From an uncultured Bacteroidia bacterium (GTDB lineage Bacteria; Bacteroidota; Bacteroidia; Bacteroidales; Prolixibacteraceae), in NCBI GenBank assembly GCA_903834845.1, contig CAILKW010000248.1, positions 1 through 43,002 on the forward strand: DNA of 43,002 bases, given 5' to 3'. Positions 18,701 through 25,605 of the stretch are shown here, one piece after another. Numbering within the stretch: position 1 is the first letter of the stretch; each line of letters starts with the position of its first letter. Below the pieces are notes generated by a model. The model worked only from the letters and a program-made list of their open reading frames with translations. It was not told the origin of the DNA and searched no databases. Position numbers and translations under genes: made by a program.

Positions 18701-19862
18701 TCCTGTTAAAAATATTTATTCCGCCACTTTCGGTTCCTATCCATAAGTCGCCTTTTGAATCAAGCCGGAAAGAATAGATTTCGCTACTGTTCAAATAGTG
18801 GTCGTCACCATTCAGTGATTTGTATGTCAGGATATTCTGACGTTCCTTGTCGAGATAATTTACACCATCACCTGTACCAATCCAAACATCATCTTTACGA
18901 TCAAGAAAGATACACTGAACCGAATTATGTCTTAGACTGCTTGGTTCCCGCTTGTCGTTACAATAAAATGCTATGACGCCTTGTCCCTTGTGGTAAGTAT
19001 ATAATCCGCCTCTGGTTCCAATCCAGTAATTCCCATCCCTGTCTTTTGAAATAGACCTCACTGAATTACTGCGTTCATTGTTCGGGTCTATTATCATAAG
19101 TGTGGCTTCAATTGTTTTGGGATTTAAAACGTACATACCACTTAATTCTGTACCAATCAAAAAGGTACCATCTTCCTCAGGTACAATTGTACAAATTTCG
19201 AAATTCGTATAGGCCGACTTAAATCTCACCTTTTCGGCTATATTCTTATCGAGGTGAAATACATAAAGTCCTTGACTTGTACCAATCAATAATCTGCCAT
19301 CCTGATCAAAATGGATAATTCTGTAATACTCTGTTGGATTTAATACAATTTGAGGTTTAATCTCTATCAATTTTTTTTCATTCTCGATCTTATATAGATT
19401 GGTTCTGGTACAAACCCATAAATTTCCGTCCTTATCTTCCTGAATAGAAATAATTTTTACATTCTTTAAAACCGCTGGATCACGGTGGAAAAAGAAATGC
19501 TCAAAAGTTTCCTTTTCCCGGTTAAATTTATTTAGCCCGCCATTCTCTGTTCCAATCCAAAGCTGTCCTTTATGGTCTTCATAAATCGTTCTTACCAAAT
19601 CTCCCTCCAGACTCGTAGAATCCTCAGAATTATGCTTGAATACGGTAAAATGGTAACCATCGAAGCGGCAAACCCCCTGCGAAGTTCCAATCCACATCCA
19701 ACCTTTATTGTCTTGTAAAATACAATGGATCTTATTGTTAGAAAGACCTTGCTGGATAGAATAATGATCAAAACTGAGGTTGTTAATCTCTACTGTGGGA
19801 ATTGATTTCGCAAAGTGGATAAAAGAAATCGAAAAATATATCAATGTTACAACAAACCGCAT
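15798..19862 (-). CDS. Hybrid two-component system regulator (HTCS) of the pectin locus
   Basis: One-protein sensor-regulator of 1354 residues. In order: signal peptide or N-terminal anchor (1-19); a periplasmic sensor of two seven-bladed propellers, seen as repeated D-x-x-G-x-(L/I/M)W-(I/V)GT motifs from about 45 to 640; a Y_Y_Y domain (about 700-770); a transmembrane helix (about 780-801); histidine kinase with phospho-acceptor His837 (SHEIRTPL) and ATPase boxes (LLSNAFKFT near 951, DTGIGI near 996, GTGIGLAL near 1024); receiver domain with Asp1150; and an AraC-type helix-turn-helix (about 1250-1345). Such proteins bind specific oligosaccharides in the periplasm and activate the adjacent glycan locus. 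The neighbouring lyases suggest an oligogalacturonide or related pectin ligand. All phosphorelay residues are intact. It is co-oriented with, and upstream of, the genes it should control. Confidence 0.96.
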   Translation of the reverse strand: MRFVVTLIYFSISFIHFAKSIPTVEINNLSFDHYSIQQGLSNNKIHCILQDNKGWMWIGTSQGVCRFDGYHFTVFKHNSEDSTSLEGDLVRTIYEDHKGQLWIGTENGGLNKFNREKETFEHFFFHRDPAVLKNVKIISIQEDKDGNLWVCTRTNLYKIENEKKLIEIKPQIVLNPTEYYRIIHFDQDGRLLIGTSQGLYVFHLDKNIAEKVRFKSAYTNFEICTIVPEEDGTFLIGTELSGMYVLNPKTIEATLMIIDPNNERSNSVRSISKDRDGNYWIGTRGGLYTYHKGQGVIAFYCNDKREPSSLRHNSVQCIFLDRKDDVWIGTGDGVNYLDKERQNILTYKSLNGDDHYLNSSEIYSFRLDSKGDLWIGTESGGINIFNRKTGRFRYLVGNKNDPNSLSSNCIKSMLEDGNNNLWIGTYLGGLDVYNLRTGNFKHFRNNPEDTNSLSNDRVWALLRDSNNNIWVGTTSGLDRYNPTTSNFIHYTDLINNQHVNWITEDRDHSLWIGCTDSLIIYNPINKDVKKFNEATISMFIDSKNQFWLTTRSRGIALFSKEKGVIRYYDEKNGLANNNTKAILEDQDNLLWISTAAGLSKFDPVKESFHNFFVKNGFLNDQYNYGAALKLPSGELVFGGISGFNIIDTKKIKTGDFTAPLVFTNLKVMDKSVIIGDKKSDILTKCISETKEITLKYEQNSLEVEFASLDFSNVMEIQYSYYLEGFDLNWKEPSYNRNATYTNLNNGNYTLHIKTVPSDGYDNKNWPVLKIVVLPPISQTWWFRVLILLTVLGIITLLIIFFKKREILKQKLEFEKLESRKLHDLDTMKLRIFTNISHEIRTPLTLILGPLEKLRSHTLPENEVDEYLNVMYRNANHLYHLINQMLDLRKIEFGSMKLNLKHGDLVSFTRGIAGSFSKLAEEKEIEFKINSVKNEIFTSFDDDKVTKILNNLLSNAFKFTGKGGKIAINLSLVFDTEEKGRLKEPSEKRMIEISVKDTGIGISESNHEKIFNRFFQVDENPSQAGTGIGLALTKELVILHKGKIFVTSKPGEGSTFTVQLPYNDNKLNEFSEELSISRLSHEVSMESVTGIHVNDSTAIDQKIMLLVDDNADIRFFLKTHFSSKYHILEAKDGLDGWEKALKTIPDIIISDVLMPDMNGFEFCRKIKNDERTSHIPILLLTALGSNEHEIEGLSQGADDYLTKPFDPVILQTKVENLMSTRQALKQKYSGELFLQPRNIVLNSPDDRFLQKAIDVIENNISNPDFDVDSFAVEMGVSRIQMYRKFQALTKMTVKEFIWKIRLKRAAQMLVQQKMNISEVAYAVGFAYVSHFRKSFKQEFNMSASDYIKKHSSVQE

Positions 19863-19892
19863 TTTTTATTATTTGTAAAAAAAGGCTAAAAT

Positions 19893-19979
19893 ATACTTTT
19901 CCCATCACAAATCATCAAAGAGAAAAGTATTTTTCTGCAACCAACTTTTACCATTTTTAAATACAAATGGATGGGAAAA
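19893..19979. promoter_or_regulatory. Nested inverted repeats upstream of the HTCS gene
   Basis: Two perfect inverted repeats interlock just before the HTCS start: ATACTTTTC (19893-19901) with GAAAAGTAT (19922-19930), and TTTTCCCATC (19897-19906) with GATGGGAAAA (19970-19979). The left arms overlap, so only one pairing can form at a time. This could be an operator for HTCS expression or alternative structures in its leader. No TAnnTTTG box is visible for the HTCS gene. Evidence is pattern only. Confidence 0.25.
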
Positions 19980-20061
19980 TACCCAAAATTGACTGAAGCC
20001 TATTTGTGGATTATAACAATATGAAAGAAATTATGGTTAAAGTTTATAGTCGAGAATTTAG

Positions 20062-20289
20062 CCCTTACAGTTGCGTTTAACAAGCACGGCTTTAACAGAA
20101 GGACACCAGATTTTCCAATAAGCGTTAATAGACTTCCTGCCCGACAAAGAAGCAAAAGACATCAATAGTCGAATTATCTTGGTTAGGTTAATGGATCTGG
20201 CAATTTGCAGGATTAAAAAGATTTTTGTTTAACATCAGGATGACTCCGCCACCAAGCTGAACCTCAAAAACGACATAGCCAAAACCTGA
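20062..20289 (+). pseudogene. Decayed reading frame of unknown family
   Basis: One plus-strand frame reads like normal soluble protein (for example ALIDFLPDKEAKDINSRI at about 20122-20175, then LVRLMDLAICRIKK and ATKLNLKNDIAKT) but is broken by stop codons at 20059-20061, 20119-20121 and 20230-20232. The first internal stop (TAA after Gln) and the second both look like single-base changes in a once-continuous frame. No domain is recognised. An ATG at 20021 could be the former start in another frame. I read it as the remains of a gene, not an active one; chance similarity to protein cannot be excluded. Confidence 0.4.
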
Positions 20290-20488
20290 GTAGTTAATAA
20301 CCATGTAAACAAAAAAAATAAATACTTCGATATTTAATTATCAGTGCATAACCAAATAATAATTCGCCGACATAGGTGGAGAAAGCCGACAAGCAATTCA
20401 TTTCTGATTGAATTGTCTCTAATATTTGAACTCGAAAAAATTAGGTTACCAGAAACGTCAGCGAATTTTGCTCCATTTGCAGTTGAAA
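20290..20488. other. Non-coding stretch in the decayed patch
   Basis: No gene with a start, tRNA or convincing terminator is seen here. The sequence is AT-rich, with a short GCCGACA direct repeat (about 20368 and 20387). Together with the neighbouring broken genes it looks like eroded accessory DNA. Confidence 0.4.
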
Positions 20489-20541
20489 TTTCTATTTGAA
20501 AAATAGTGATAATTGTGGAATAGAAATATTAATTATTTTTG
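20489..20541 (+). promoter_or_regulatory. Candidate promoter and operator for the DUF4160/DUF2442 unit
   Basis: A perfect TAnnTTTG box (TATTTTTG) lies at 20534-20541, 21 bases before the broken DUF4160 start, with a weak -33-like ATTG at 20513-20516. Just upstream, ATTTCTAT (20489-20496) pairs with ATAGAAAT (20520-20527) as an inverted repeat that straddles the -33 region and could bind a repressor. The promoter element is a good match; the operator is speculative. Confidence 0.4.
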
Positions 20542-20562
20542 TGCATATAAAAACAAACTTTT

Positions 20563-20666
20563 ATGCCAAAGATCTACGAATACTTGGGATAATTTTAATG
20601 TTTTTTTCACAAGAACATAAACCAATTCATAAGGATAAAAGTTGCAAAAAAATACAACAGGGCTAA
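20563..20666 (+). pseudogene. Frameshifted, shortened DUF4160 gene
   Basis: The frame opens at the ATG at 20563 with MPKIYEYLG, the characteristic start of DUF4160 proteins, then hits a stop. Shifting by one base at the GGG of 20586-20588 restores IILMFFSQEHKPIH, the next conserved DUF4160 segment (hydrophobic strand, then S/N-EH-PIH). The loss of one G explains the break. The restored frame ends after only about 34 codons at 20664-20666, whereas the family is about 80 residues, so an internal deletion is also needed. It lies one base before the DUF2442 start, the usual operon partner. The identification rests on recalled family motifs and synteny. Confidence 0.7.
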
Positions 20667-20667
20667 A

Positions 20668-21003
20668 ATGAGGATTACAAAAGTTAAATATCTGAATGAC
20701 TATAAATTAGAAATTGTTTTTTACAATAAAGAAACCATAGTTTTCGATTTTGAAAGATTTTTGAAGAAATCAACCCATAAATCGAACCGTAAATACTTGG
20801 ATAAGGATAAATTTAAAACGGTTGAACTGGTTAGCGGGTTTTTATCCTGGAATGATGGTGAAATGGAAATTTCCGGTGAATGGATATGGAATGAATATTA
20901 TACACCTAATGATGTAACAATCAGGGCAATCGAAGCTTCCAGAAAAGGAAAAGTCACCAAAACAAAAAATTTGGCCGACTTATTCCGAAAGCTTAACAGA
21001 TAA
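20668..21003 (+). CDS. DUF2442 domain protein
   Basis: Small protein of 111 residues. It has the DUF2442 pattern: an N-terminal strand pair (ITKVKYLNDYKLEIVF), a NKETIVFDFERFL segment, VELVSGFLSWNDGEMEISGEWIW, and a basic C-terminal tail. These proteins are usually encoded directly after a DUF4160 gene, and the pair is sometimes suspected to be a toxin-antitoxin-like unit, without firm functional evidence known to me. Here the partner is broken while this frame is intact, which is informative about which member can persist alone. It is transcribed opposite to its flanking genes. Confidence 0.8.
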   Translation: MRITKVKYLNDYKLEIVFYNKETIVFDFERFLKKSTHKSNRKYLDKDKFKTVELVSGFLSWNDGEMEISGEWIWNEYYTPNDVTIRAIEASRKGKVTKTKNLADLFRKLNR

Positions 21004-21124
21004 ATAGGTAAACTTGTAAACACAATTATTCCACACAAAACTGTCATTTTTAGCACTCCCCATCATTTGTGCCACTCAAGTCACTTTCTTGGTTGAAATT
21101 CGGAAAGTGACATTATAAGCCAAA

Positions 21125-21316
21125 TTAACCCCTTTCAATTCACGGATAGGTCTTGACCCAGTTATTGTACTATAAGTACTTGATCAACCGTTTGAAAAGT
21201 TTTGTCCAATTTACGGGAGGATGGAAATACACATAATCTTGCTTAAATGTCTGTTAAAGCCTCTCTATAAAAATGTTGTCTGTTACCCCTCCCCTACAAA
21301 ACAGGAATGCAGAGAT
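21125..21316 (-). pseudogene. C-terminal remnant of an IS3-family transposase
   Basis: On the minus strand one frame reads RGGVTDNIFIERL, stop, QTFKQDYVYFHPPVNWTKLF, then KRLIKYL, stop, YNNWVKTYP, stop, IERG. This follows the end of the IS3-type integrase core (DNIFIERLW with the catalytic Glu, then K-(Q/Y)-E/D-YVYL-P, then the YYN-x-x-R-x-H-x-S region). Stops at 21254-21256, 21170-21172 and 21140-21142 show decay. Bases 21317-21409 may hold more of it but are too eroded to assign; 21004-21124 shows nothing else. No terminal inverted repeats or target duplications were found. It marks past transposition between the pectin locus and the esterase gene. Confidence 0.7.
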
Positions 21317-21409
21317 TTTTTGCCTCTTTTATAACCAATAATCCAAGTTTTGGTGAGTATTATATTTCAGCTTCAGATACAGCCATTATTCGTACCTTGA
21401 TGCAAAACC

Positions 21410-22828
21410 TTATTTTTTTACGGGTGAGGTATCAACATCCCAGTTGTCGGTGCGGAACAAATTTACAGGCAAACCCTCTTTACTGAAAAGGCTGGGAATT
21501 GCAGTATTACTAAAACCAAACCTTACAGCAACAGGTGCTTTTACTGTTTTATTCCATACAATCACACTGCTTCCTTCAATTTTTGCTGTTGCAGGTACAA
21601 ATTGGCGATCTTCACCGGCAATGTAAAACTCCGAAATAGTTTTATCCTTAGAAACCAGACCATTATCGGCATTATCGAAATTGATTATGATTTTATCCTT
21701 TTCGTTTTTCATTGCTTTGTACATCGGAAATTTGTAAATTAACCCCGTTTTACCGTATTTTTCAGATAATGCAAGATTGGCTAACCTTGAAGCCACGTCA
21801 ATTTTATTTACAGGATGGATATTCGAAAGATCGTCAACCAAATCGGAGATTACAACCATGCCTGTTTTAGGAATTGCCAGACAGTTGGTTTGAGCTTCGC
21901 GAAGAAGCGCACAAACATTGTTGTTTCCATAACCCGAAAAGGGAGCAATCTGGACAAAATAAAATGGGAAATCTTTTTGCCAGGCTTGCCGCCACGAATA
22001 TATCATCTTATTCATTAGTTGATTATAAGATGAATAGTTCCCAACATTGCTTTCTCCCTGATACCATACTACACCCGAAATTTCAAAATTTGTGATCGGA
22101 TTAATCATAGCATTGAATGTATAGCCGGGAAGTACGGGCCACCACGCGGCAGAATTAATTTTTTTGGAAGCAGCGTTTAATTCCGGGTCATTCTCAATTA
22201 GTTGTTTCGGTGTCCAAACTTCTGCTGGAGTACCGCCCCAATTGCTGTTTATCAGTCCCACAGGAATATTCAATGATTGTTGAAGCTTCTTACCGAAGAA
22301 ATAGCCTGTCGCACTAAAATGTTTCATTTCTTCAGGAGTACAAACTTTCCAGCTCCCTTCGCAATTTTCCTGAAATGTTTCTGACGTTGTTTTTTGAATA
22401 TAGAAAAATCTGATATTCTTATTATTGGCGTTTGGCATCTCATCAAGCGATTGTTTAAGATTCTGATCTCCGCTCCACTCCATATTACTTTGACCGCTGC
22501 AAAGCCAAATCTCACCTACCATCACATCCTCAAGAATTGTCGTATTGTTGATAGTAATTGAATAAGGTCCTCCCGCTACAGGGGTTTTTATTTTCTGAAT
22601 CCATTTTGCCGATGATTCACCAGTTGTCCGATAAGTAACAGTGTCCCAAGTAGTTTTAATAGTAATCTTTTCAGAAGGGCTACACCATCCCCAAAGTTTT
22701 ACTTCGCTGTTCTGCTGCAAAACCATGTGGCTTCCAAGTATTGATGGTAAACGAACTGTAGCCGAAGTTGATAATGTACTGAAAGACAATAATAAACAAA
22801 CGATAATCGAACAAATTGTTTTTTTCAT
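21410..22828 (-). CDS. Sialate O-acetylesterase-like (SASA) carbohydrate esterase
   Basis: Secreted SGNH-type esterase of 472 residues with a signal peptide (about 1-23). The nucleophile motif GQSNMEW is at 112-118 with Ser114. INSNWGGTPAEVW and VVWYQGESN supply the oxyanion-hole blocks, and the D-x-x-H of the triad is seen in the DLSNIHP segment near residue 337. Despite the family name, Bacteroidota members in glycan loci often remove acetyl groups from plant polysaccharides, and pectin is commonly acetylated, so it may assist the nearby lyases. It follows an (alpha/alpha)6 glycosidase gene by 88 bases on the same strand, probably as an operon. Its link to the HTCS is unproven because decayed DNA lies between. 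Confidence 0.88.
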   Translation of the reverse strand: MKKTICSIIVCLLLSFSTLSTSATVRLPSILGSHMVLQQNSEVKLWGWCSPSEKITIKTTWDTVTYRTTGESSAKWIQKIKTPVAGGPYSITINNTTILEDVMVGEIWLCSGQSNMEWSGDQNLKQSLDEMPNANNKNIRFFYIQKTTSETFQENCEGSWKVCTPEEMKHFSATGYFFGKKLQQSLNIPVGLINSNWGGTPAEVWTPKQLIENDPELNAASKKINSAAWWPVLPGYTFNAMINPITNFEISGVVWYQGESNVGNYSSYNQLMNKMIYSWRQAWQKDFPFYFVQIAPFSGYGNNNVCALLREAQTNCLAIPKTGMVVISDLVDDLSNIHPVNKIDVASRLANLALSEKYGKTGLIYKFPMYKAMKNEKDKIIINFDNADNGLVSKDKTISEFYIAGEDRQFVPATAKIEGSSVIVWNKTVKAPVAVRFGFSNTAIPSLFSKEGLPVNLFRTDNWDVDTSPVKK

Positions 22829-22916
22829 AATTTCAAAATAATTATTTATTAATAGTAAACAGTTGATTTTAAAGTGATAGTATTTTGAAAACAGTGCAAT
22901 ACAAAAAAACCCGTAT

Positions 22917-25424
22917 TTACTTTTTAATCAATCTGTAAGAAGATACTTCCGCATTTTGAATAGAAAATAATACTTCACCTAAAACATTGGCAATATACGA
23001 ATTTTCTGATTTACCATTTACAATTAATTTATAAGTACAATTTGGTAATAACCCTTTCGCTGTAAACCCATATTTACCTTTTGAAACCAATGCCCAACCA
23101 GGTTCTTTGCCATTCCAATCATTTACCTCTATGTTTATCATCTGATCATTTGCGCGAGATACGATTAGTGATACTTGATCTTTATTATCGGGATAAAACA
23201 AGAGACTGTCATTAGCCATATTTACTCCAAAATGTTGGTTGCTTTTAACAAGAAAGTTATCTGATTGAAGACGGTAATCGCTCTCATTTAATAAAATCCT
23301 ATACTTAGTTCCACGTAGAGTATAGTCGAACGATGTGCCGTTAAGCTCTGGCTGCATATTTGGCTCCAACCCCATTCTGTTCCATCGTGGACGAACACCA
23401 TAAATATCTTTGTATAAGGCAGTAATGGTCGTGCAAATTCCCGAAAGAATATCTGACCCTATTCCCTGCTGAGATTTACGACTAAAACGTTGCGATGACA
23501 AACCATCTTTATTATACTGCTCAAGCAATTTTTTTATGTATTTTAGTGCGATACTTGCATCGTACTTCAGGTACGACTTTACTCCAATATATCCCCAAGA
23601 AGGGAATATGTCGCCATTTTCGTAATTAGGGAAGGGCCAATTTACTTTTTCTACCTCCTCTCTTTTAAATGAATCGAAACAAAGAGGCCAATGAAAAAGG
23701 TTTTCGACAACCATTCTCGCCTCAATGTTTGCCAGAATTTCCCTTATGCGTGCAGGGTTGTCACAGATACCGAAAGCAATAGCCTGAAATGAGACCGGGG
23801 TAACGATATTATCACCATGTGTAGTTCCATCCTTATCTCTCCAATAAATGTAGCATTTTTTATCCGGCGACCAAAATCCCCCCTCAGCAACTGTCTTATT
23901 GAAGGCCTCTTTTAGTTTTGACGCAACTTTAGCATAATACGCTGCATTTTTATCATCACCCATAAGATGTTCACATTCCACCCAAAGGTTCAATGCCTCG
24001 TACATCTGAGCATTTACAAAAGCATTTTCGAAACTGGCATAAACAACATCAATCCAATCGCTACATTTTTTCTCTTTATAACTATCATTCATCATTTCGA
24101 ACAATCCATTATTATTAGAATCTCGTTTAATCAGCCAGTTAAGAGCATTTTCGCAACTTTGCTTATGACTTATCAACCACTTCATATCGCCGTTAAGGTC
24201 GAACTGCTCTGCAGTGTTTATGACGTAGCTCGTTTGAGAATCTATAGTGTAACCCCATTGAGTTTCGTAATAGCCGGTCTTGAAATTGTAGGTACCAGGC
24301 ATCTCATCACCTGATACGTTATGCCAACGCGAAAGAACACGGCCATCATTTTTCATAGCCAAATCACGTTCCTGATTGAGTGTTGAGGAGAAGTTTTGGG
24401 TATAGTTTTCATCATTCACAAACAGACCTATTTGCGCAAAGAAAGGTTCATGGAGGCATTTCCAGTTTGTAATCCAACCGTTAGCACCCATAATATTTTT
24501 ATCAACTACACCATATCTTGCTGTTGTGTTGCGCAATTCACGCACTGCAAAGGCATCAATACCGGGTAGTTTTCCAGTTGGGTATTCTTCATTGTAGTTT
24601 ATATATTTAATGAAAATGCTCATTTTTACTGTTTCCATTTTCACATCAAAAGGGGCGAACACATCAGACTTACCGTTCACAAACCTGTTCAGGTTATAAC
24701 GTGGCTTAAGCTCGTTATTAGTAAGATATTGGGTAAAAGAAAACTCATCATTACTGCCATGAAAGAATTTTGATGCAATAAATTTACTATTCTCAGCTTT
24801 TGATTCAATCAGCAGACCGTCACCAGATTGAGGATTCCAGAACGTAGCACCGTTTGTATGAACCCCAAAAGCATCGTGTTTATTGGTTAAATACTTACAC
24901 CACACCATACCACCATTATTCAAAATGCCTCCTTTCCACACCGAAAGGTTGGCAAAGTTCCAAACGGGAATCGACATTTCGTCAAGCAACCCATTGTTGT
25001 TATATTGCCTTTCAATTTCCCAATGTATGCCGTTTTGTTCAGGTATTAAGGACCATTCCTCCGAAACAGACATTAAGCCATTGCCAAAAGTGATGTTACT
25101 GACAGTTACTTCTGTCTCGGATACAGTTACTTTTGGAGAATTACCCATAGTTTTGGAAGTGAACAATTCGTTGTTTGGTTTGATTGAACTAAAAGTACCT
25201 GAAGAAGCAAGTGTAGATTTTCCGTTTACGTTGAGTTGATCAATTGAACATCCGACTGAATAGCTTAATCTTAATGCCAACTTCCCTGAACCGTCAGAGA
25301 TATATACCATTTTTGAGGCAATATCCTGTTTGATACGTTGCGAATCTTTGCTTAAAGCCTGGTATGTTAAGGTTGAAAATGCAATCAGGCAGAAAATCAA
25401 TGAATGGTTGAGATTTTTCATCAT
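22917..25424 (-). CDS. Secreted (alpha/alpha)6-barrel glycosidase-like protein, possibly rhamnosidase-related
   Basis: Secreted protein of 835 residues (signal peptide about 1-25; starts at 25424 or 25421, adjacent ATGs). Residues of about 30-330 look like a beta-sandwich. About 370-690 look like a six-hairpin toroid, with acidic and aromatic segments such as QWGYTIDSQ, CSDWIDVVYASFENAF and GDIFPSWGY that are candidates for catalytic positions. About 690-835 is a C-terminal beta domain containing a GTKYRI segment similar to those closing GH78/GH94-like enzymes. I cannot assign a CAZy family with certainty. Placed before an acetylesterase gene, it probably trims side chains of a plant polysaccharide such as a rhamnose-containing pectin. 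Substrate and mechanism are inference. Confidence 0.6.
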   Translation of the reverse strand: MMKNLNHSLIFCLIAFSTLTYQALSKDSQRIKQDIASKMVYISDGSGKLALRLSYSVGCSIDQLNVNGKSTLASSGTFSSIKPNNELFTSKTMGNSPKVTVSETEVTVSNITFGNGLMSVSEEWSLIPEQNGIHWEIERQYNNNGLLDEMSIPVWNFANLSVWKGGILNNGGMVWCKYLTNKHDAFGVHTNGATFWNPQSGDGLLIESKAENSKFIASKFFHGSNDEFSFTQYLTNNELKPRYNLNRFVNGKSDVFAPFDVKMETVKMSIFIKYINYNEEYPTGKLPGIDAFAVRELRNTTARYGVVDKNIMGANGWITNWKCLHEPFFAQIGLFVNDENYTQNFSSTLNQERDLAMKNDGRVLSRWHNVSGDEMPGTYNFKTGYYETQWGYTIDSQTSYVINTAEQFDLNGDMKWLISHKQSCENALNWLIKRDSNNNGLFEMMNDSYKEKKCSDWIDVVYASFENAFVNAQMYEALNLWVECEHLMGDDKNAAYYAKVASKLKEAFNKTVAEGGFWSPDKKCYIYWRDKDGTTHGDNIVTPVSFQAIAFGICDNPARIREILANIEARMVVENLFHWPLCFDSFKREEVEKVNWPFPNYENGDIFPSWGYIGVKSYLKYDASIALKYIKKLLEQYNKDGLSSQRFSRKSQQGIGSDILSGICTTITALYKDIYGVRPRWNRMGLEPNMQPELNGTSFDYTLRGTKYRILLNESDYRLQSDNFLVKSNQHFGVNMANDSLLFYPDNKDQVSLIVSRANDQMINIEVNDWNGKEPGWALVSKGKYGFTAKGLLPNCTYKLIVNGKSENSYIANVLGEVLFSIQNAEVSSYRLIKK

Positions 25425-25570
25425 CTTGTATTATATAACTTGTTAATTAACAGAATACCAAAGTACAAAACCTATTCTATATTCAAAAAATCAATTTTAA
25501 GTAAAATAAAGGATTTTTGCAAATAAAATTCTATCTACATTTAAAGTTTCAAATTTAGGTCTCTTTTAAC

Positions 25571-25578
25571 TATTTTTG
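25571..25578 (+). promoter_or_regulatory. Candidate -7 box (TATTTTTG) for the DUF3078 gene
   Basis: A perfect TAnnTTTG match 27 bases before the ATG at 25606, in the divergent gap between the glycosidase and the DUF3078 gene. No clear TTTG -33 box accompanies it. No comparable box was found for the glycosidase on the other strand. Confidence 0.45.
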
Positions 25579-25605
25579 CCTTGAGAAATTATAAAGATAT
25601 TGATC

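Noticed and set aside
20668-21003. Functional toxin-antitoxin pair
   Set aside because: The DUF4160 partner is frameshifted and truncated, and a toxin-antitoxin role for this pair is not established.
21125-21316. Active insertion sequence
   Set aside because: Only the C-terminal part of the transposase remains, it carries three stop codons, and no flanking inverted repeats were seen.
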